Source: Flavobacteriaceae bacterium (GTDB lineage Bacteria; Bacteroidota; Bacteroidia; Flavobacteriales; Flavobacteriaceae). Taken from it: a stretch of 20,583 nt of DNA. Where the stretch lies: positions 1 to 20,583 of the forward strand of contig CANCFZ010000016.1 of assembly GCA_947377425.1 (NCBI GenBank), in the 5' to 3' direction. A model generated the notes under the pieces. That model worked only from the letters and a program-made list of their open reading frames with translations. It was not told the origin of the DNA and made no database searches. Position numbers and translations under genes: made by a program. Below are positions 15,492 through 20,583 of the stretch, one piece after another; within the stretch, counting starts at the first letter, position 1; each line of letters starts with the position of its first letter.

Positions 15492-15728
15492 TTATTTGAT
15501 AAATCCGTTAGCTTTAGCCGTTTTTAACACCGCAGCTAATCCATTTTTATTGATTGTTTTAATTGTAGAACAAGCTACTCTTAAAGTAACCCATCTGTCT
15601 TCTTCTGCAAGATAGAAACGTTTTTTAACTAAGTTTACAGAAAATTTTCTCTTAGTTTTGTTCATTGCGTGAGAAACATTATTTCCTACCATCGCTCTTT
15701 TACCTGTAAGGTCACAAACTCTTGACAT
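15492..15728 (-). CDS. rpmB: 50S ribosomal protein bL28
   Basis: Large-subunit ribosomal protein bL28, 78 residues. It shows the family start MSRVCDLTGKRAMVGNNVSHAMNK, the basic KTKRKFSVNL segment and the RVACSTIKTINKNGL region that contacts 23S rRNA. The zinc-binding cysteine pairs of some bL28 proteins are not complete (only C5 and a later single Cys). It is the first gene of the bL28 - bL33 - DUF4295 cluster, with a promoter candidate 36 bases upstream that has both -33 and -7 elements. Confidence 0.97.
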   Translation of the reverse strand: MSRVCDLTGKRAMVGNNVSHAMNKTKRKFSVNLVKKRFYLAEEDRWVTLRVACSTIKTINKNGLAAVLKTAKANGFIK

Positions 15729-15764
15729 TATGCTTATCTTTTATCGTTATTCAAATCGAGGGTG

Positions 15765-15795
15765 CAAAGAAACAAAAAAGAAACCTTATTCCCAA
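15765..15795 (-). promoter_or_regulatory. Promoter of the bL28-bL33-DUF4295 cluster
   Basis: On the minus strand a -33 TTG (15793-15795) is followed after 20 bases by TTTCTTTG (15765-15772), which matches TAnnTTTG at all but one position. This is the only leader in the window with both elements at a proper spacing, as expected for a strong ribosomal-protein promoter. The -33 element starts eight bases after the cinA stop codon. Confidence 0.55.
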
Positions 15796-15802
15796 AAAAA
15801 TG

Positions 15803-17053
15803 TTATAGATTTTTTAAAATTTCTTTTTGCAACATTTCAAATGCTTTATTTACTGTTCTATCTATCACTTTTTCACGTGGTTGACCAAAATTAAATTCTT
15901 CGACAATAACATCACTTGGAGTTGCCAAAGCAATAAAAACAGTCCCAACTGAAGCATCTGCATCTCCTTTTGATGGTCCAGCGTTACCTGTTGTGGCAAT
16001 TGCATAGTCAGTTTTCATTAATTTTTGAATTCCGAGTGCCATTTCTTTTGCTACTTGAAAACTTACTACTGAGTTATCATCAATTGTTTGTTGAGAAACT
16101 CCTAAAACAGTAACCTTAGTATCTGTAGCATAACTCACTACGCTTCCACGAAAATAATTGGACGCACCAGAAACTGACGTTAAAACCTCAGCTATTTTTC
16201 CTCCAGTACAACTTTCAGCAGTAGAAATTGTTTTTCCTATTTGTGATAATTGTTTCCCTAAAACTACTTCAATAGTTTCATCTTCATCAAATCCAACAAT
16301 AATATCACCTATTATTTTTGCCAAAGATTTCACGTTTTCTTCAATCGCTTTTTCAAGGATTTCTTTATCGGTTCCACGAGCGGTTAATCGCAAGCGAACT
16401 CTTCCTGGAGCTGGTAAATAGGCTAATTTTATAAATTGAGGTAAGTTGTTTTCCCAATCTTCTATTCGTTCTGCAACCAAACTTTCGCCTTGACCATAAG
16501 TCATTATGGTTTTGTGTAAAATATAAGGACGTTGGTATTCTTTTACTACTTTAGGAATGATTTCGTTCTCAACAATATATTTCATTTCATAAGGAACTCC
16601 TGGTAATGAAATATAAACTGTATTTTCTTTTTTCATCCACATTCCTGGCGCTGTTCCTACTTTGTTAAAAAGCACTTCGCATCTTGATGGAACAAGTGCT
16701 TGATCTTTGTTGATTTGTGAAGCTGGACGCTTCATAACACTTTCAATCAACTCGATTACATGAGTTTCTACTTCTTTATTTAAAATTAAAGTATCGTTGA
16801 AATAGTCACAAAACGTATGTTTGGTAATATCGTCTTTTGTTGGACCTAAACCACCTGTAATAACGACTAAGTCAACTTTGTTTTGAAGTGATGCGAAAGT
16901 ATCTAAAATGTGTTGTTTGTCATCTGAAATTGAAATCATTTCGATGATTTGAACTCCAATTCTATCTAATGATTTGGCTATAAAACTTGAGTTAGTATCT
17001 ACAATTTGTCCAATTAGAATTTCGTCTCCGATAGTAACTATGGTTGCTTTCAT
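15803..17053 (-). CDS. cinA: CinA-family nicotinamide-nucleotide amidase
   Basis: Two-domain CinA protein of 416 residues, of full family length. The N-terminal MoaB/MogA-like domain (1-165, COG1058 type) has GDEILIGQ (9-16) and TGGLGPTKDD (66-75), and is linked to ADP-ribose or related pyrophosphatase activity in characterised CinA proteins. The C-terminal PncC domain (about 265-416) deamidates nicotinamide mononucleotide to nicotinate mononucleotide for NAD recycling. It carries TAESCTGG with the likely nucleophile S281, the GSVVSYAT strand and ATTGNAGPSKGDADASVGT (353-371). The last loop differs from the GIAGPTGG form of Proteobacteria, which I believe is normal for Bacteroidota. It is followed after eight bases by the ribosomal-protein promoter with no terminator between, so read-through is possible. 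Both domains appear intact. Confidence 0.95.
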   Translation of the reverse strand: MKATIVTIGDEILIGQIVDTNSSFIAKSLDRIGVQIIEMISISDDKQHILDTFASLQNKVDLVVITGGLGPTKDDITKHTFCDYFNDTLILNKEVETHVIELIESVMKRPASQINKDQALVPSRCEVLFNKVGTAPGMWMKKENTVYISLPGVPYEMKYIVENEIIPKVVKEYQRPYILHKTIMTYGQGESLVAERIEDWENNLPQFIKLAYLPAPGRVRLRLTARGTDKEILEKAIEENVKSLAKIIGDIIVGFDEDETIEVVLGKQLSQIGKTISTAESCTGGKIAEVLTSVSGASNYFRGSVVSYATDTKVTVLGVSQQTIDDNSVVSFQVAKEMALGIQKLMKTDYAIATTGNAGPSKGDADASVGTVFIALATPSDVIVEEFNFGQPREKVIDRTVNKAFEMLQKEILKNL

Positions 17054-17169
17054 TCGAAGTTTATTATTTGTTTTTTAACGGTTTCACGCAGTCGCTTCAC
17101 TCGTATCAAGAAATATTTGGTGTTAAAATTTTGATATTGAATTTGTCCTATTTAGAATTATTATCATAA

Positions 17170-17177
17170 CAAAAATA
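17170..17177 (-). promoter_or_regulatory. Candidate -7 box for cinA
   Basis: The minus strand reads TATTTTTG, matching TAnnTTTG, 116 bases before the cinA ATG and just outside the structured element. It is the only full match in the 261-base gap. The predicted leader of about 110 bases holds no other structure I can support; no -33 TTG is seen. Confidence 0.35.
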
Positions 17178-17190
17178 TGAAAAACTTATT

Positions 17191-17301
17191 AGCCCAGATT
17201 GTATGGAAATCCTTTTATTTTGTTGCCTGAGGCTCTCGAAGGCAACAAAATAAAAGATTGGAAGGAAAGCTGGAAAATGGCTTACAAATAAATCACAAGC
17301 C
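17191..17301. repeat. Hairpin-centred structured intergenic element
   Basis: The centre is a perfect 17-base inverted repeat, 17212-17228 with 17240-17256 (arms ending in GTTGCCT and starting with AGGCAAC). It encloses an 11-base loop that can itself pair GAG with CTC. Outside it, AAT/ATT extends the stem past a bulged C. CCAG (17194-17197) can pair with CTGG (17270-17273), and AGCC (17191-17194) with GGCT (17279-17282), while GGCTT/AAGCC (17279-17283 with 17297-17301) offers an alternative fold. No T tract follows on the minus strand, so it is not a plain terminator. The layout (AGCCC, GAT, a conserved ATCCTTTT arm, a variable hairpin, an AAAAGAT arm, GGAAA, GGCT) resembles from memory a dispersed intergenic repeat of Flavobacteriia. 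Confidence 0.7.
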
Positions 17302-17314
17302 TTTCGCTTTAAAA

Positions 17315-17659
17315 TTATATTTCGAAATCTTTTTTGATTTCTTTTATGGCTTTGTCAACTTGGTCTTGAATACTTTCAAAAGTTGCATCAATTTCTTTTC
17401 TTTTGCCTTCGGCTCTTGTCCAGGCTTCTACTTGAAGAATTTCTTCAAAGGCCATTGTCATTCCTAATAAATCCAAAGTTGGTTTTATTTTATGAGCATA
17501 AGCATAAGCCTGTTTGTAGTCTTTTTCTTTTATTCCGATTTCTATTTGTTTTAAGTCCTGAGGAACTTCGGAAACAAAAAGATTGATAATTTGTAACACA
17601 AATTCTTCATCATTGTCAGAAAGTGCGTAAACTTTTGAGAGGTTATAATTTATTGCCAT
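17315..17659 (-). CDS. Orphan Hpt-domain phosphotransfer protein
   Basis: Histidine phosphotransfer protein of 114 residues, a single four-helix Hpt domain with nothing attached. The phosphorylation site is H56 in AHKIKPTLDLLG, matching the HxxKP(S/T) signature. The preceding helix (DEEFVLQIINLFVSEVPQDL) is the usual docking helix for a response-regulator receiver. It would relay phosphate between a hybrid kinase and a response regulator in the cytosol, but neither partner is in the window. Its ATG overlaps the stop of the upstream hydrolase-family gene by one base (TAATG), so the two are translationally coupled. The C-terminus is strongly charged (KAIKEIKKDFEI). Confidence 0.87.
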   Translation of the reverse strand: MAINYNLSKVYALSDNDEEFVLQIINLFVSEVPQDLKQIEIGIKEKDYKQAYAYAHKIKPTLDLLGMTMAFEEILQVEAWTRAEGKRKEIDATFESIQDQVDKAIKEIKKDFEI

Positions 17660-18270
17660 TATTTAACTTGTATTCTAAATGATTTTTTATTTTCTATGAA
17701 TCCTTCTAATATATCGTTTGGTTTTACAGCGCTAACTCCTTCTGGAGTTCCTGTAAAAATAATATCTCCTTTTTTAAGGGTGAAATATTGTGAAACATGA
17801 GCAATTAATTCATCTATTTTCCACAACATATAACTTGTATTTCCATTTTGAACAACTGCGTTATTGTTTCTTAATTCAAAGTTAATATTTTCTAATGAAC
17901 TAAAATCATTTTTCTGATAAAATTCACCAATAACCGCTGAACCGTCAAAAGCTTTCGATTTTTCCCAAGGAAGTCCTTTTTCTTTTAATTTATTTTGTAA
18001 ATCTCTTGCCGTAAAATCTATTCCTAATCCTATTTCGTCATAATAATTGTGAGCAAATCTAGGTTCGATATACTTTCCTACTTTATTTATTTTAACTAGA
18101 ATTTCTACTTCATGGTGAACATCATTGCTAAATTCTGGAATTACAAATGGATGTTGCTTTAATAATATTGCAGAATCTGGCTTTAAGAAAACTACAGGTT
18201 CATCAGGTCTTTCGTTTTGAAGTTCCTCAATGTGTTTTACGTAATTTCTACCGATGCAAATTATTTTCAT
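17659..18270 (-). CDS. Fumarylacetoacetate hydrolase family protein (acylpyruvase-like)
   Basis: Enzyme of 203 residues, a single FAH C-terminal-type domain close in size and motifs to FAHD1/YcgM acylpyruvases and oxaloacetate decarboxylases. The metal site is recognisable: E54 and E56 in HHEVEILVKI and D85 in GIDFTARD, which bind Mg2+ or Mn2+. Other family segments are CIGRNYVKHIEEL at the N-terminus, KSKAFDGSAVIG, and GDIIFTGTPEGV near the C-terminus. It would cleave or decarboxylate small 2-oxo acids in the cytosol; the exact substrate cannot be told. It sits 42 bases after the exonuclease gene and overlaps the Hpt gene, so the three form an operon of mixed function. Confidence 0.9.
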   Translation of the reverse strand: MKIICIGRNYVKHIEELQNERPDEPVVFLKPDSAILLKQHPFVIPEFSNDVHHEVEILVKINKVGKYIEPRFAHNYYDEIGLGIDFTARDLQNKLKEKGLPWEKSKAFDGSAVIGEFYQKNDFSSLENINFELRNNNAVVQNGNTSYMLWKIDELIAHVSQYFTLKKGDIIFTGTPEGVSAVKPNDILEGFIENKKSFRIQVK

Positions 18271-18312
18271 TTTCTATTCTCAATTACAAAGTAACTATGT
18301 TTTTGGATATAT

Positions 18313-19089
18313 TTAACTTAATTTATTATTAAGTTTTCTTAATTTGATTGCTGTCAATACCTTTTTGGTATACAATGGAAAGTCGGCACCTTGAATCCAA
18401 CCGTAGTATCCTGGCTCTTTTTCAAGAACATCTTCTACCAATTGTCCTTTGTTTTTTCCGAAAGTAAAAATTTCTTTTCCTTCGTTATTAAATGCTATGA
18501 ATCCTGCAAAATCAACCGATTTTTTTCGAGTTGTAAATTCGGATAACCATTTCATATCATTATCTAAATCGTCATATCGGTCTAATTGTGCTTTTAGAAT
18601 TTCATAGGTTGCCATGGTATCGGCTTCTGCAGAATGCGCATTTTCTAGATTGGTTCCGCAATAAAATTTTAATGCTGCGCTTAATGTACGCTCTTCTTTT
18701 TTGTGAAATATGGTTTGAACATCAACTGAAACTCGGTTTTTCATATCAAAATCAACTTCGGCACGAAGCAATTCTTCGGCAAGAAGCGGAATATCAAATC
18801 TATCAGAATTAAATCCGGCCAAATCAGAATCTTTAATCATATTATGAACTTGAGAGGCTAGCTCTTTGAAAGTCGGTTCGTTAGCTACTTTTTCGTTAGT
18901 AATTCCATGAACCGCTGTTGTAACTGCTGGAATTGGAATTGTAGGATTTACCAACCATGTTTTACTTTCTTTATTTCCGTTTGGATATACTTTGAAAATT
19001 GAGATTTCTACAATTCTATCTTTTGCAACTTCAATTCCGGTGGTTTCAAGATCGAAAAAGCAAATTGGTCTCGTGAGTTTTAATTCCAT
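18313..19089 (-). CDS. DEDDh 3'-5' exonuclease with ExoX-like C-terminal domain
   Basis: Exonuclease of 258 residues in the DnaQ / DNA polymerase III epsilon superfamily. The catalytic set is complete: D13 and E15 in FFDLETTG (Exo I), D99 in FNSDRFD (Exo II), and H152 and D157 in AHSAEAD (Exo III), giving the DEDDh subtype that needs two divalent metals. Residues 1-165 are the nuclease domain. The remainder (about 175-258) has FTFGKNKGQ and PGYYGWIQGADFPLYTK, as in the C-terminal domain of ExoX-like exonucleases. Its length fits a stand-alone repair or proofreading nuclease rather than a domain of a polymerase. It is the first gene of an operon with the FAH-family and Hpt genes; a TATATTTG box lies 17 bases before the ATG. 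Confidence 0.92.
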   Translation of the reverse strand: MELKLTRPICFFDLETTGIEVAKDRIVEISIFKVYPNGNKESKTWLVNPTIPIPAVTTAVHGITNEKVANEPTFKELASQVHNMIKDSDLAGFNSDRFDIPLLAEELLRAEVDFDMKNRVSVDVQTIFHKKEERTLSAALKFYCGTNLENAHSAEADTMATYEILKAQLDRYDDLDNDMKWLSEFTTRKKSVDFAGFIAFNNEGKEIFTFGKNKGQLVEDVLEKEPGYYGWIQGADFPLYTKKVLTAIKLRKLNNKLS

Positions 19090-19106
19090 TATAAATAATT
19101 AGGTGA

Positions 19107-19114
19107 CAAATATA
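19107..19114 (-). promoter_or_regulatory. Candidate -7 box for the exonuclease operon
   Basis: The minus strand reads TATATTTG, a perfect TAnnTTTG match, 17 bases before the exonuclease ATG and downstream of the E2 terminator. The predicted leader is very short, about ten bases. No -33 TTG is seen. Confidence 0.48.
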
Positions 19115-19168
19115 AAATATTGTCGTTACCGTTTATCGATTATTTAGTTTTTTTACCTCTTTTAAAAC

Positions 19169-19198
19169 AAAAAACCCTTTCAAAATAATGAAAGGGTT
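19169..19198 (-). terminator. Rho-independent terminator after the E2 gene
   Basis: On the minus strand AACCCTTTCA pairs perfectly with TGAAAGGGTT (10 pairs) around a 6-base loop, followed by a T run. It begins about 20 bases past the E2 stop codon. Confidence 0.88.
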
Positions 19199-19217
19199 GA
19201 TTTATAATTGTTTGAGT

Positions 19218-20519
19218 TTAATACTCTCTATTTACATCAAAAGCTTCAAGATAATCGGCTACACGTTTAACAAAACTTCCACCAAGCGCACCATCTACTA
19301 CTCTATGATCGTAACTGTGTGACAAGAACATTTTTTGACGAATTCCAATAAAATCACCTTCAGGAGTTTCGATAACCGCTGGCACTTTTCTAATCGCACC
19401 AAGAGCTAAAATTCCAACTTGTGGTTGATTGATAATTGGAGTTCCAAATACCGAACCAAAAGTTCCAACGTTAGTAACTGTATATGTTCCGCCTTGTGTA
19501 TCGTCTGGTTTTAATTTTCCTGCTTTGGCACGGTTTCCTAAATCGTTTACAGCTTTTGCCATTCCAACAAGGTTTAATTGGTCGGCATTTTTAATTACTG
19601 GCACAATTAAATTTCCGTTTGGTAAAGCAGCTGCCATTCCTAAATTAATGTTTTTCTTTTTGATGATATAATCGCCATCCACCGAAATATTCATTCCTGG
19701 AAAATCTTTCAATGCTTTCGCAACGGCTTCCATCATTATTGGAGTAAAAGTCAATTTTTCGCCTTCACGTTTTTCAAAAGCATCTTTAACTTTAGTTCTC
19801 CATTTTACGATGTTGGTAACATCAACTTCTATAAACGATTGAACGTGTGCTGAAGTTTGCACCGAAGCAACCATGTATCCTGAAATTAACTTACGCATTC
19901 TGTCCATTTCGATAATTTCATCTCCGCCATTTACAGAAATTGGAACGGCTTGAGTTGAAGGTTGTGAAATTACTGTTTTTGACACCTCAACTGCGATCGG
20001 CGTGACAGTTTGCGGTAAACTAGTTCTATTTTTTACAAAACTTAATATATCCTCTTTAGTAACACGACCGTCTTTTCCTGAACCAGAAATACTTTCTAAT
20101 TCAGCAACAGAAACACCTTCTTCTTTGGCAATATTTTTTACTAATGGCGAAAAGAATTTATCCGAACCTGAAAAATCAGCTGGAGTAACACTTTCTATAG
20201 CTACATCTACAGTTTTAGCAACTTCAGCTACAATTGGAGCAGTAGCATCTGCAGTTTTTGGTGCTTCAACGCTTCCACCTTCTGTTTCTATAATTGCAAT
20301 AGTTTGACCAACTTTAACCACATCATTCACTTGGAATAATATTTCGGTTAACGTACCAGAAACTTCACTTGGAACTTCGCTATCTACTTTATCAGTAGCA
20401 ATTTCTAGTACAGCTTCATCGGCAGCGATAGTTTCTCCAACGTTTTTTAACCAATTGGTAATTGTTGCTTCTGCAACGCTTTCACCCATTTTAGGTAATT
20501 TCAATTCAAACTTTGCCAT
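19218..20519 (-). CDS. 2-oxo acid dehydrogenase complex E2 (dihydrolipoyl acyltransferase)
   Basis: E2 core subunit of a 2-oxo acid dehydrogenase complex, 433 residues, transferring the acyl group from its lipoyl arm to coenzyme A. Residues 2-77 are a single lipoyl domain with K44 in ATDKVDSEVPS as the lipoylation site. A Ala/Val/Thr-rich linker follows, then the peripheral subunit-binding domain (about 121-163, FSPLVKNIAKEEGV to GRVTKEDIL), a second linker and the catalytic domain (about 205-433). Active-site H405 and D409 lie in DHRVVDG. The one-lipoyl layout and the segment MRKLISGYMVAS resemble branched-chain-type or general acyltransferases more than the succinyltransferase. The E1 and E3 genes are not visible, so the substrate stays open. 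A terminator follows; upstream a TAATTTTG box lies 37 bases before the ATG. Confidence 0.94.
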   Translation of the reverse strand: MAKFELKLPKMGESVAEATITNWLKNVGETIAADEAVLEIATDKVDSEVPSEVSGTLTEILFQVNDVVKVGQTIAIIETEGGSVEAPKTADATAPIVAEVAKTVDVAIESVTPADFSGSDKFFSPLVKNIAKEEGVSVAELESISGSGKDGRVTKEDILSFVKNRTSLPQTVTPIAVEVSKTVISQPSTQAVPISVNGGDEIIEMDRMRKLISGYMVASVQTSAHVQSFIEVDVTNIVKWRTKVKDAFEKREGEKLTFTPIMMEAVAKALKDFPGMNISVDGDYIIKKKNINLGMAAALPNGNLIVPVIKNADQLNLVGMAKAVNDLGNRAKAGKLKPDDTQGGTYTVTNVGTFGSVFGTPIINQPQVGILALGAIRKVPAVIETPEGDFIGIRQKMFLSHSYDHRVVDGALGGSFVKRVADYLEAFDVNREY

Positions 20520-20556
20520 ATCTTTAAACTAAAGTTGTGTTTTTTTATAATGATTG

Positions 20557-20564
20557 CAAAATTA
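20557..20564 (-). promoter_or_regulatory. Candidate -7 box for the E2 gene
   Basis: The minus strand reads TAATTTTG, a perfect TAnnTTTG match, 37 bases before the E2 ATG. The position of the -33 element would fall at or past the right edge of the window and cannot be checked. Confidence 0.5.
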
Positions 20565-20583
20565 GTAATTTTATCTTCATTTT

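Noticed and set aside
17177..17230. Tiny 17-codon frame on the plus strand (starts MKNLLAQIVW)
   Set aside because: It runs into the hairpin of the structured element; its sequence is explained by the inverted repeat.

Overview
The window looks like a stretch of a Flavobacteriia (Bacteroidota) chromosome, most likely Flavobacterium or a close relative. It is AT-rich, genes start without Shine-Dalgarno sequences, and most leaders carry the Bacteroidota -7 box TAnnTTTG. Two proteins carry type IX secretion (T9SS) tails, one type A and one type B. The order rpmB - rpmG - DUF4295 - ftsY and the bacillithiol gene bshC also fit that phylum. I see no rRNA, tRNA, CRISPR array, insertion sequence or prophage.

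Layout. 1-2235 (-) is a B12-type radical SAM protein that starts with TTG and carries a small tandem-repeat insertion. Divergent from it, 2390-8413 (+) encodes a 2007-residue T9SS type B surface protein built mainly of 16 SprB-like repeats. Then on + come bshC (8460-10055), a T9SS type A protein with three SusE/SusF-like modules (10149-11276), and ndk (11396-11815). A bidirectional terminator separates ndk from a convergent pair at 11891-12606 (-), a DUF721/DciA-like protein and a lipoprotein whose genes overlap by one base. A secreted serine-hydrolase lipoprotein follows at 12709-13785 (+). From 13799 onward every gene is on the minus strand. Read in transcription order from the right edge they are: a 2-oxo acid dehydrogenase E2; an operon of exonuclease, fumarylacetoacetate-hydrolase-family enzyme and orphan Hpt protein; a 90-110-base structured intergenic element; cinA; the ribosomal-protein cluster bL28 - bL33 - DUF4295 (bL38); ftsY; and a small two-helix membrane protein.

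How the parts relate. Most of the window is housekeeping: translation, membrane targeting, nucleotide and NAD repair, thiol redox and 2-oxo acid oxidation. Interspersed are envelope and secreted products: two T9SS cargoes and two lipoproteins. No single new multi-gene system is evident. The points most worth a second look are the SprB-like repeat protein with a near-constant 219/222-base repeat core and no visible SprF partner, the hairpin-centred element at 17191-17301, the degenerate CACAGAG-type repeat inserted in frame in the radical SAM gene, the unusual CX4CX2C cluster motif of that protein, and the one-to-one match between TAnnTTTG boxes and gene leaders.
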